64,000 bases of DNA from NCBI GenBank assembly GCA_014872875.1, contig WKFI01000011.1:310001-374000 (forward strand), written 5' to 3'. The DNA is from Paracoccaceae bacterium. Its GTDB lineage: Bacteria > Pseudomonadota > Alphaproteobacteria > Rhodobacterales > Rhodobacteraceae. Below the pieces are notes generated by a model, which was not told where the DNA came from, made no database searches, and saw only the letters and a list, made by a program, of their open reading frames with translations. The position numbers and the translations under genes were made by a program. This document shows positions 17,185-25,562 of the stretch, piece by piece (position 1 is the first letter of the stretch; the number at the start of each line of letters is the position of its first letter).

Positions 17185-17517
17185 ATGAGTGTGACTGTCC
17201 AACCCGCATCCGAAATCCAAGCTGACGCTCCAACGGACATGGCGCAACGCGCCGCCGATGCGGCTGCCTATCTAAAAACGCTCGCACATGAAGGCCGATT
17301 GATGATCTTGTGCCACTTGGGCGCAGGCGAACGCTCGGTCGGTGAGCTGGAAAGCCTTCTGGAAATTCGACAAGCCGCCGTCAGCCAGATGCTGGCGCGC
17401 CTGCGCGAAGAAGGCTTGGTTTCAACCCGGCGCGAGGGCAAGACGATTTACTATTCCCTGAGCGACAACAATACCGAACAGGTGATCGGTCTTTTGTACA
17501 GGTTGTTCTGCGACTAA
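17185..17517 (+). CDS. ArsR-family regulator, SqrR/BigR-like persulfide sensor
   Basis: This 110-residue repressor has the winged-helix core AHEGRLMILCHLGAGERSVGELESLLEI, recognition helix RQAAVSQMLARLREEGLV and wing REGKTIYYSL. Only two cysteines occur, C43 (ILCHL) and C109 (LFCD at the C-terminus), 66 residues apart. This is the same spacing as C41 and C107 of SqrR, which form a polysulfide bridge in response to reactive sulfur. The similarity to SqrR/BigR is therefore strong, but the target genes are not obvious here. It is divergent from the ArsR-permease pair. ATG 17185 is the likely start; longer in-frame starts exist upstream. Confidence 0.82.
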   Translation: MSVTVQPASEIQADAPTDMAQRAADAAAYLKTLAHEGRLMILCHLGAGERSVGELESLLEIRQAAVSQMLARLREEGLVSTRREGKTIYYSLSDNNTEQVIGLLYRLFCD

Positions 17518-17724
17518 CCCCCTTAAGAGTAACGGTATCTGGTGCCGGGTTGTTCTGTGTGGCTTTGTGCGAGCATGGCCGGTTCGCCCTTGGAATTCCC
17601 GATAGCGTCGCAGGACTCTCTGATCTGCGCGGCCGGACTGCGGATCCGTTTCCTTCAGACACCAGCAAGCGGCCCCACATGGGCCACTTGCCTCAGCTCA
17701 ATGTGCAAACCGTACTGGTCCGCG

Positions 17725-19515
17725 TCAGGCGTTGACCGCAGCCTTGGACATCAATTCCGACCAGATCTGACCAAACGCCCCTTGATAGAATTCCGGACTG
17801 CAGTGAATGTCCCACGGGTTCGGATTGGCCCTGTACCTGTCATCCGAGAAACCACTTTGTGTGCTCAATCCGGTCGAAGAATGGGTGATGAAACGCACCA
17901 GTCCGCGGTTCCGGTCCAACACTTTCTGAAATGCCCGTTCGTAAGCCGCTTTGTGAACCTTGTACGCTCCGGAAACGACAAATTCATCGCCCAATCGGAA
18001 GCGGGCTGCCGTTTCGGTCATGTCGGGTGCAGCCACCCAGAACACCTGATCGAAATCGCAGAACTTCTGGATCCGACTCGCCAGTTGAACAATGCGCTTG
18101 GCTTCGGGTCTGTAGAATGCAACCAGCTTTGGCGTCACCTTGTCCACAATCGGCAAGTCCGGTGAAATCTCGCGGCCATTGATGCCTGGCCGGCCTGCCA
18201 GAAGCGGGCCGTTCGCCCGAATGATCCCATCGCCCATGAAATCACATCCTACCAGGATCAGAACCCGCGCATCGTCACAGGTGAAGTTGGCAAAGTTTTG
18301 CTGCGCCTCTTTGCGATATTCGAAATGCCGAAACCTATCCGCCTTGATTGTGTCGAACGGGCTATGTGTCAGGAAATTCGTCGCTGCATATTTTATCGGT
18401 TGGCCCATCGGATTGTGATCGGCCTGGCCTTTGGCGGATGCCAGATGGCTGTTGCCGACTACAAGCAGAGGAAAGCTAGGGGATGGTGCTGATACCTGCC
18501 TTGGCGCGGCGAAGGCATCCAGCAGGGCGTCTTCACAATCCACGTCGCGCACGCTAGCGGCGGGTGTTTCGACCTGCGACGTGTCTGCCAAGCAAAGTTT
18601 TTCGAATGTCATCATCACCTTGGCCACGGCATCAGGGCGCACCGAACGGAGGTTCTCTTCGAAATGACCTGATTTTGCCGCCGGGTTCGTTACCAATTCA
18701 AACGATGGGAAATAGTCGGCAAAATCGTTGTCGGCACAAAAATCACCGGCAACTGCACGCAGGACAGACTTCGAGTAGGTCGATGCGCGTAGGATGTGTT
18801 CCCCCGACGCTGTCGCAGTCAATGGCACAGGCGACACCGTTAGGATCATGCGAAATTCACGTCCTTCACGCAAAGCCCGAACTTCGTTGCACAATGCTTC
18901 CAGATCGCTCAGCACTTCGCCATAGCGGAGATTGACAAACTCATATCGCTCGTCGTCGAACACGCCTGCCACCACTCCGGGCGCGGTGGGCAAAACTGTT
19001 CCGCAAGCGCGGATCCGCCACGTCTCTGTCAAGCCAAGGGTGAAGACCAGAACATCCAGATCCCGGATTGCAGAGCGCACCGCCTCGAGATGCGTCAACC
19101 GAGATGCAGCAACGTCTTCCGGGCTGGCGAACGCCGTTACGAACTGGGCCGGGCGCAGCGGGTCGGCAAATCCACCTTCGGCTGGCCAGACGGGTTCGCT
19201 GGGCTCATGTTTGCCCTGAACTTCCTGCAACAGCTGCACGGCCTGCCGAACCGTGTAGATATTTCCGTAATTTGCCGAGAACGACTTAGCTCGAATGTTA
19301 TCGGTCGCATCGTAAAACGGCACATTGCAGCCCCGCTCGCGCAGCCAATTGGCGATGTGCTGAGCGAAACAGCTACCCATAGTAACGATCGTGTCGGACT
19401 TGTTGAGAATGACGGTTGGATCATGGATGCCCAACATGTTTGCCGGATCAGATTGTTGAACTGCACTGCGCCAGAAACGGTTCTGCGGAAGGGTTTTGTA
19501 AGGGTTGTTGGTCAT
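17725..19515 (-). CDS. GSCFA domain-containing protein
   Basis: This 596-residue protein carries the name-giving GSCFA motif at residues 47-51 (VTMGSCFAQHIANWL), where the serine is expected to be the nucleophile of an SGNH-like fold. Further marks are FTLGLTETWR and the TVSPVPLTAT strand in the N-terminal half. The C-terminal half (about 350-596) contains a second set of SGNH-like strands (LLVVGNSHLASAKG, ILVGCDFMGDG) without a clear second catalytic set. GSCFA proteins are uncharacterised; surface-glycan acyl transfer or esterase activity is possible. ATG 19515 is preferred to GTG 19524. It lies downstream of the pseudo-ABC gene on the same strand with 159 bp between. Confidence 0.82.
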   Translation of the reverse strand: MTNNPYKTLPQNRFWRSAVQQSDPANMLGIHDPTVILNKSDTIVTMGSCFAQHIANWLRERGCNVPFYDATDNIRAKSFSANYGNIYTVRQAVQLLQEVQGKHEPSEPVWPAEGGFADPLRPAQFVTAFASPEDVAASRLTHLEAVRSAIRDLDVLVFTLGLTETWRIRACGTVLPTAPGVVAGVFDDERYEFVNLRYGEVLSDLEALCNEVRALREGREFRMILTVSPVPLTATASGEHILRASTYSKSVLRAVAGDFCADNDFADYFPSFELVTNPAAKSGHFEENLRSVRPDAVAKVMMTFEKLCLADTSQVETPAASVRDVDCEDALLDAFAAPRQVSAPSPSFPLLVVGNSHLASAKGQADHNPMGQPIKYAATNFLTHSPFDTIKADRFRHFEYRKEAQQNFANFTCDDARVLILVGCDFMGDGIIRANGPLLAGRPGINGREISPDLPIVDKVTPKLVAFYRPEAKRIVQLASRIQKFCDFDQVFWVAAPDMTETAARFRLGDEFVVSGAYKVHKAAYERAFQKVLDRNRGLVRFITHSSTGLSTQSGFSDDRYRANPNPWDIHCSPEFYQGAFGQIWSELMSKAAVNA

Positions 19516-19674
19516 TCTATCCACTCAGAAAAATTGCACGTGTCCTGTTACCGTGCGCTGAAAAAACAGTATAGCGCCCGGTCCAACCGCTTACCAAGCA
19601 AAAGCCGTGCCTGATCGCACTGCGTCCTCGAAACCACCACAAGACAGCGCAACAAACTGTCAGCCAAGCCCTTC

Positions 19675-22626
19675 TCAGTTCGAAACGTATCCGGCAACCA
19701 CCTGAAGCAGCTTAAAGGCCGTCTGGGCGTCGTTTTCGACAACGGCGAGGAATTCTTCTTCCCCGATCCTCAGGCATGTCAGATCCGTCGAAGCAATCAT
19801 GCTCAGCGCACGTGGTTCTTTTCGGATCAGTCCCAATTCACCCACCAGCTTGCCGGGTCCGACAGTGGCGATCAACAAATCCTCTTCCTCTGCCCTGGGC
19901 AGGTACAGCCCTGCCTCTCCTTCGATCAGGACATAGGCACCATCCTTGGGTTCATCATCCTTGAGGAACACCACTTCGCCCGGTTCGGCATGATACCAGC
20001 GCGCTCCGAACGCCAAGAGCCGCAACTGCTTTCTATTCAGCCCCGAGAACAGATCAATCTGTTCCAGCTCCCGCAACTTGCGGGAAAGGTCTTGGCTTGC
20101 TGCACCGTCTCCAACCACGTCCACACGCGCCTCGTCGCTAACCAGCCGCCCCTGCCGAAGCTCATAGAATTCGTCAAAGACATCGGCGCTTTCAAAACTG
20201 TCGTTCAGGTAAATGAGCGTCGTTTCCGGCAAAAGCTTGCGCAGGTTCTTGTAGACCGACACCTGGGTTTCCAGATCATAGCTTTCCAGCGCCTTGTCCA
20301 GGATCAGAATATCAGGTTTCTTGATCGTTGCGCGCGAAAATGCCAATGGCTCGGCAAAGCTCTGCGGCAGCCCCTGCCCTCCCAGCGCTATCGGCAAATC
20401 ATAGATCAGCGTCACCACGAGATCCCTGATCCCGTTTTCGATCAGAAGATCGGCGACCAGTTTACGCAGTTCGTCGCCTTTGCTGCCAGCATTGTCCGAG
20501 ATCTTGCCGAACAGTGCGTTCTCCATCACCGTCAACCCCGGCGCAAAGCGGGCTTCGTCCAACGGCTCGTACAATCCATCCAGCGTGTCCAGCAATTCAC
20601 CGGCATGGCTCTGGCGCAGCTCAAGAATGCGTTGCTTCATCTCTTCCCCGAAGCCGGGGCCAATCTGCTCCGCCGAAATGCGGAAGGGAACGATCAGAAG
20701 TTCCGCCAACTCGCTCTGATCCAGGGCCGCTGCTCCGCTTTCCCGAGTTTTTTCCACCAGCTCGACGGCGGCCTCATAGGTCTTCACCTCTAACCCAAGC
20801 TTGCGGAACAGGGGATGATCGGTGCCGTCCAAACCAAAGATCTGGCGCAGCATGTCGATTACTTCACGCGCTAGTCCCACCAGATCATCATCCAGCTTCA
20901 ACTCGTGCAGCTTCTCCAAGAAAGCACTCTGCCCCGCGATAAGCTCCTGCGTGATGGGTTGATGGGGTGAGGCGAACAGCAGGTTGTCAGCCACCGGCAA
21001 GGCCGGGTTGTACATGTCCGGCCTTACAAAAAACGCATTGGGTTTCAGCCCGGCGTCAATGACGGCCTGCTGCACCACCGGGCGCAATGCCACCAGCCTT
21101 TCGGCCAGTTCCAAGTGATCCTTCGGATCGAAAACCTGCTCCATACCGCGCTGGAACATGGCCGTACCTGAGCCGATACCCTCGACCAGTTTCAACCACC
21201 AGGACATCAGTTCGTCTTCACTGCCCAGCCCTGCAACAGAAGGATCCAGCCAGACCGTGTCATACGCGTCTTCGCTGTTGCCGGCCTTCTGGGCATTTTG
21301 GTAGGCGTCGATATCTGCTGCCTCCCCTTTCGGTCGGGGGCGCATTGCCATCATGACGTTTTCGCCGAACGTTCCCTGGAACAGCACGGGACGTGACGTC
21401 GCATGACCAATCCGGGTCGAAATTGTCGCTTGATGCAGCGTGGCGGCGTCCGTTTCTCCGATCGAGAGCTTTCCGTTCGAAGGAAGAACCTCGCGCGTCA
21501 GCAACGCAGCCATTGCACGGCGATCCTCTTCGCTCGGGGCCGCGATACCGATGACTTTGCCTGCAGACAGGGTCGCATTCAGGTCTTCGAGAACCAGGTT
21601 TCCGTCACCATCGCGCAGATTGACGTTCTGAAGAACAATGTCCTGATTCAGCTTGGGCAGATCCTTGGGATCACCCTCCATCAACTCGTCATCGACCATG
21701 CCGGCCGGAGCAAACCGCTCGAGAATGACGTCCCAGCGCAATGCCATGTCCTGGGTCTGATTGTAATAGGCCAAAAGCTCTTTCCAAGGAGAGCTAAGAT
21801 CCTTGTACGCCCCCAGCGCCGCCACCAGCGCCCCCAGCGAAACGGTGCCCTGTAGCACCAAATAACCACCAACCGAATAGAACAGGAAAGGCGTCAGCTG
21901 CGAGATGAAGTTGTTCAGGAACTTCATGAAGAACTTTTTCTGGTAGATCTCGAAACGGATGTCATAAAGACGTCCCAGCCTCGTCGTGATCATTGCCAGA
22001 CGGTGCCGCCATCCACCATTGGCCCGCAGGGTAGATGCTCCAGCCGCGCTTTCACCGATCTCCCCAGCAAGTGCCCGAACCTGTTTGATGCGCTTTTTGT
22101 TCAGCAGGTTGATCTGTCGCTGAAGCTTAGGGATCAGCCAAGCCTGCACCGGAATCAGAGCAACCGCCGCCAGCCCGAACCAGGGGCTTTGCAAGAACAG
22201 GAAAGACAGGATGGTGATCATCTGCCCGGCCTGAAGAACCGGCTGGCTGATCGCATCCCCCATGAGCCCGCCCATCGGTTCGCTTTCGGCGGTAATCATC
22301 GACACCAGTTCACCCTGGCTGACCCGCTCGAAATAGGGCTGCGGAAACCGCAGGACCCGGCCGATTAGCTGATACCGAAAGCGGCGCAGCATCCGTTCAG
22401 ACAACACCCCTTTCATGGTGTTAATCCGCATTTTCAGCAGACCATGCGCCAGAACCGACAGCAGGAACCCGATACACAGCACGCCAAGAAAGGTGATCTG
22501 GTCAAAGGTGAACCCAAAGAAATCAACCGTCGGAGACGCAGCGCCAATCGCATCGTTGATGATACGTTTTGGCAGTTCCAGAGTCAGATAAAGCAGTGGG
22601 AACAGGCAGGTCGTAACGGCCAACAA
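19675..22626 (-). CDS. ABC-exporter-like protein with degenerate ATPase and cyclic-nucleotide-binding domain
   Basis: This protein of at least 983 residues has an ABC type-1 exporter membrane domain (about 1-305), a nucleotide-binding-like domain (about 325-840) and a C-terminal cyclic-nucleotide-binding domain (about 850-983, with PGEVVFLKDD, GAYVLIEGEAGLY and GKLVGELGLI). All ATPase motifs are eroded. The Walker A position reads GIAAPSEEDRRAMA (about 360-373). Walker B ends LILD-K (777-778) instead of D-E. The signature is LGGQGLPQSFAEP, and the H-loop histidine is replaced (IYLNDSFE). About 330 residues separate the Q-loop (Q417) from the signature, against some 60-70 normally. The start is uncertain: this TTG has no ribosome site, and a plausible N-terminus (ERTLFGFIWKYSKRDQL) continues upstream to about 22683. 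Function is unknown. Confidence 0.82.
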   Translation of the reverse strand: MLAVTTCLFPLLYLTLELPKRIINDAIGAASPTVDFFGFTFDQITFLGVLCIGFLLSVLAHGLLKMRINTMKGVLSERMLRRFRYQLIGRVLRFPQPYFERVSQGELVSMITAESEPMGGLMGDAISQPVLQAGQMITILSFLFLQSPWFGLAAVALIPVQAWLIPKLQRQINLLNKKRIKQVRALAGEIGESAAGASTLRANGGWRHRLAMITTRLGRLYDIRFEIYQKKFFMKFLNNFISQLTPFLFYSVGGYLVLQGTVSLGALVAALGAYKDLSSPWKELLAYYNQTQDMALRWDVILERFAPAGMVDDELMEGDPKDLPKLNQDIVLQNVNLRDGDGNLVLEDLNATLSAGKVIGIAAPSEEDRRAMAALLTREVLPSNGKLSIGETDAATLHQATISTRIGHATSRPVLFQGTFGENVMMAMRPRPKGEAADIDAYQNAQKAGNSEDAYDTVWLDPSVAGLGSEDELMSWWLKLVEGIGSGTAMFQRGMEQVFDPKDHLELAERLVALRPVVQQAVIDAGLKPNAFFVRPDMYNPALPVADNLLFASPHQPITQELIAGQSAFLEKLHELKLDDDLVGLAREVIDMLRQIFGLDGTDHPLFRKLGLEVKTYEAAVELVEKTRESGAAALDQSELAELLIVPFRISAEQIGPGFGEEMKQRILELRQSHAGELLDTLDGLYEPLDEARFAPGLTVMENALFGKISDNAGSKGDELRKLVADLLIENGIRDLVVTLIYDLPIALGGQGLPQSFAEPLAFSRATIKKPDILILDKALESYDLETQVSVYKNLRKLLPETTLIYLNDSFESADVFDEFYELRQGRLVSDEARVDVVGDGAASQDLSRKLRELEQIDLFSGLNRKQLRLLAFGARWYHAEPGEVVFLKDDEPKDGAYVLIEGEAGLYLPRAEEEDLLIATVGPGKLVGELGLIRKEPRALSMIASTDLTCLRIGEEEFLAVVENDAQTAFKLLQVVAGYVSN

Positions 22627-22871
22627 GATCAGTTGGTCGCGTTTCGAATACTTCCAAATAAACCCGAATAGAGTACGTTCGATGGTGCAAATCCGAATGC
22701 AGTTATTTGTCTGGCCGGGCGGCTTCCCGGAAAGCCTATCAAGTTCAGCGGCAAACAGGCAATTGATTTCCAGCCCGAAACCACGTCACGGCGCAATTGC
22801 GGCACGAAAAAAAATTGGTAAGCTTGAATGCAAATGCCAACCACGCCCGTTGCAAGGGAGAGGAGACCATA

Positions 22872-23261
22872 TTGTCCGTTTCGATCGGCACTGTCTTGTT
22901 GCTTCTGTGCGCATTTCAGATCAAGCACATGTTCGCCGACTATTTCCTGCAGACCCCCAAGATGCTGTCAGGCCGGGGGGAATATATGCATATGGGACGC
23001 GCGCAACACGCAGGCGTTCACGCCGTGGGATCGGTGATCGTTTTGTTGCTGTTCGGATCGCCATTCCTGTTCATAGTGGCAATCGTAGCCCTGGAATGGC
23101 TCGTTCATTTCAACATCGACTACTGCAAGGCCAAGTACTCCGATGTCAAACAGCTCAACCCAACCCAGGCCAGTTTCTGGCGGGCGGCCGGAACAGACCA
23201 GGCCATGCATCAACTGACCTATGTTGCCATGGCCTGGGCCTGGTCGGTGTACGCGGTCTAG
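22872..23261 (+). CDS. DUF3307 family membrane protein
   Basis: This 129-residue protein has about three to four hydrophobic helices and the DUF3307 hallmark FQIKHMFADYFLQTPKML near the N-terminus, followed by QHAGVHAVGSVIVLLLFG and ALEWLVHFNIDYCKAKYS. The family is widespread and uncharacterised; the conserved His/Asp residues in membrane segments suggest an enzyme or metal site, but this is inference. Start TTG 22872 is chosen because a strong GGGAGAGGAG site lies just upstream; an earlier in-frame ATG at 22797 has none. It is divergent from the pseudo-ABC gene, and its stop shares the bases CTAG with the convergent gene at 23258. Confidence 0.83.
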   Translation: MSVSIGTVLLLLCAFQIKHMFADYFLQTPKMLSGRGEYMHMGRAQHAGVHAVGSVIVLLLFGSPFLFIVAIVALEWLVHFNIDYCKAKYSDVKQLNPTQASFWRAAGTDQAMHQLTYVAMAWAWSVYAV

Positions 23262-23662
23262 CCGCTCGCCGTACGTACGTCACAGATTTGTTTGGCCTGA
23301 GCAACGGAGAGAGAGTTTCCGATGATATCCACATCTGTGGTCAAACTGCTGACCTTGCCAGAGGGTGGCGGTGTCAGCCCAAATGTTACGGCAACCTGAC
23401 CCGGCTTGGCCGCACTGCCTGACGGTCCCTGCCAGACGTAAACCCGTTGTGTCGCGGAACCCGACAGCCTGGACTGAGCGAAGATCCCTGCCCCGCACCA
23501 ATAAATTGCGTCTTCGGTAAACTCGGCGATCACCTCGAACAATCCAGAATCCAGCCCGAACGCTTCATATCGTGACTCGTTGCCAGCATTAACCTGCGAC
23601 GACGCAATGACAGAACCTGCGAACAGCACCGCGCTAAACCGTAATTTCGACCTGATAAACAT
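23258..23662 (-). CDS. Small secreted hypothetical protein
   Basis: This 134-residue protein begins with a typical Sec signal (RSKLRFSAVLFAGSVIASSQVNA, cleavage likely after VNA, about residue 27). The mature part of about 107 residues has two cysteines (IYWCGAGIF and KQICDVRT) that could form a disulfide. It reads as beta-rich with W, Y and G. No family is recognised. An AGGAGG site precedes ATG 23662; the longer in-frame start is not credible. It lies 58 bp downstream of the cyclase gene on the same strand and may be the last gene of the FecR-PKD-cyclase series. Confidence 0.75.
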   Translation of the reverse strand: MFIRSKLRFSAVLFAGSVIASSQVNAGNESRYEAFGLDSGLFEVIAEFTEDAIYWCGAGIFAQSRLSGSATQRVYVWQGPSGSAAKPGQVAVTFGLTPPPSGKVSSLTTDVDIIGNSLSVAQAKQICDVRTASG

Positions 23663-23720
23663 CTTCCCGTCCTCCTGCATACAATACGTCAGAGGCAACG
23701 GGTTGGATCAATCCGCCGGG

Positions 23721-25463
23721 TTACTCGGCAACTTCAATGGTAGTATCCACAGCTGTTCGCGTCGCCGCAAAGACCGGGACGGGGTCCGCATACCCTTTCA
23801 GCGGAATGGCCGGAAGTTCGTCGAACTCTACGCCCGTCACCCCGAACGCAGCGTCCCGCGTGGCGCGATCTATCAGCACTTGATCGGGCGCGGCCTTGGA
23901 GCACAGACGTGCCGACAGGTTCACTGTCGAACCCAGAACGGTAAAGTCCATCCGGTCCTTGGCCCCCATCGCTCCCATGACCACAACGCCCGAGGCGACG
24001 CCTATTCCGACATGCAGCTCATGTTCCGGGTGTTCCTCCAGCAAGCGTGCCATGGCGTCCGTGATACCGACCGCGCATTTCACCGCGCGGCGTTCCATGT
24101 CATCTCCTTCGAACACCGCGACCAGAGCATCCCCGATGAACTTGTCGATATCGCCTTCGTGTTGCTCAACGATTTCCGTCTGCACATCGAAATATTCGTT
24201 CAGCACCTCGATCACCTTCTCGGGCGGCACCCGTTCCGAGAACTCGGTATAGCCCCGGATATCCGTAAAAATGACCGAGACCCTGCGGCGTTCGCCACCT
24301 CGTTCCATTCCCTCCTGTTCGGCGCTTTGAATAGCCGATACCGTCCCGTGCGAAACAAATTTCATCAGTTCGATCCGTTCACCCAGGTGGTTGATCATCT
24401 GGTTGAACCGATTGGCCAGATCTCCGATTTCATCGCGGGATCGGACATCTTCGACCCGCACGCCAAAATCACCGGCTCCGACCCGTTCGGCAACTTCGCC
24501 GATGCGCAGGATCGGGCGTGTCAGTCTCCGGGCGAACAACAAGGCGCCCAAGCTGGCGACCCCGAATCCAATCAAGCCGATCATCAGGATCTGCTGAGTG
24601 ATCGCATTGACGACCGCATAGGCGCTGTCTTCGCTCAATTCCGTGATGACCGCCCAGGGAAACCAATCCGGAAACGCATAGGCCCCCAGCATCGCCATGC
24701 CGTCGGGCCGGACATAAGGCTCCAGCGCATCTGCCCGCGCGCCCGCCGTAATCAAGGGCAAAGCCGAGGCCACGATCTGCCGATCATTGAGCGAGGTGGC
24801 TTCTTCGACCAGTACCGTGCGCCCCGCTTGGTCGATCACCGTGATTTCACCCCGTTGCGCAAAAGGATGACGCCGCACCATGTCGCCCAGCGCCGAAATA
24901 TCGATCTTTGCAACCATCGTTACCGTACGACCGGCGATCTTCTGGTTCAACGGAAGAGCCAGGGTCGCCAGCCAATGACCCGTCTCCGGCAATTGCGAAA
25001 TCACGGGTCGCCCATATCGCCCGCTCTTGGCAATGGCACGCATGAGCTTCAGGTCGGTCGTCAAGGTTTCGACCGGATCCAGCCCAGCCTGTGCCAACTG
25101 TTCGGAAAACCCATCATTGGCCACGAGGATCGGCTGCGGAGCACCGGCGACACTCAACTGTAGCGCGGCGACGTCTGAAAGTTCCTGCAGCCCGAGGGTC
25201 AAGAGCGACATTTTCTGCGGGACGCCCAGCTCGGCGCTGTCCACGCCATTGCGGATCACCATCAACGGGGTCAGCCAACGCCCCTGAAAAGTCGAGTCAA
25301 AATCTTCCCGCAACTGCGCCGCGACCAGCGTCAGGTCTTCGTTGGCGGCACTCTTGAGCTCGTCCCGGGTCAACTGCGTCAAGTTCTGCCCTACCATGGC
25401 CAACGGGGCCACAGCCAGCAGGGCAGCAAACACAAAGAACTTTAAACGCAAAGGCAATCGCAT
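23721..25463 (-). CDS. Membrane class III adenylate/guanylate cyclase with HAMP domain
   Basis: This 580-residue inner-membrane enzyme has an N-terminal helix (FFVFAALLAVAPLAMVG), a periplasmic sensor region of about 260 residues with Cache-like features (GEITVIDQAGRTVL), a second helix (ILMIGLIGFGVASLGALLF), a HAMP linker (RRLTRPILRIGEVAERVGAGDF) and a class III cyclase domain. In the catalytic domain, the metal aspartates lie in FTDIRGYTEF and KFIGDALVAVF, and the purine-selecting lysine is in DKFIGD. The transition-state Asn/Arg pair is in GSTVNLSARL. A Thr replaces the mammalian adenine-selecting Asp in the strand before this, as in many bacterial adenylate cyclases, so cAMP is more likely than cGMP. 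It lies 99 bp downstream of the PKD giant gene. Confidence 0.92.
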   Translation of the reverse strand: MRLPLRLKFFVFAALLAVAPLAMVGQNLTQLTRDELKSAANEDLTLVAAQLREDFDSTFQGRWLTPLMVIRNGVDSAELGVPQKMSLLTLGLQELSDVAALQLSVAGAPQPILVANDGFSEQLAQAGLDPVETLTTDLKLMRAIAKSGRYGRPVISQLPETGHWLATLALPLNQKIAGRTVTMVAKIDISALGDMVRRHPFAQRGEITVIDQAGRTVLVEEATSLNDRQIVASALPLITAGARADALEPYVRPDGMAMLGAYAFPDWFPWAVITELSEDSAYAVVNAITQQILMIGLIGFGVASLGALLFARRLTRPILRIGEVAERVGAGDFGVRVEDVRSRDEIGDLANRFNQMINHLGERIELMKFVSHGTVSAIQSAEQEGMERGGERRRVSVIFTDIRGYTEFSERVPPEKVIEVLNEYFDVQTEIVEQHEGDIDKFIGDALVAVFEGDDMERRAVKCAVGITDAMARLLEEHPEHELHVGIGVASGVVVMGAMGAKDRMDFTVLGSTVNLSARLCSKAAPDQVLIDRATRDAAFGVTGVEFDELPAIPLKGYADPVPVFAATRTAVDTTIEVAE

Positions 25464-25562
25464 GGCGCGGATGCTGACAGAAAACCAAGCCCCTGTCACC
25501 GAAATAGGCGCTTTAACTCCAAGATTTCACGGGTCTGCCACACGCGTGATCAAAGGCAAGAG

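Noticed and set aside
23580-25163. A 527-codon open frame on the plus strand opposite the cyclase gene
   Set aside because: It mirrors the cyclase reading frame in GC-rich DNA, has no recognisable domain and is rich in His, Arg and Gln as antisense frames usually are.
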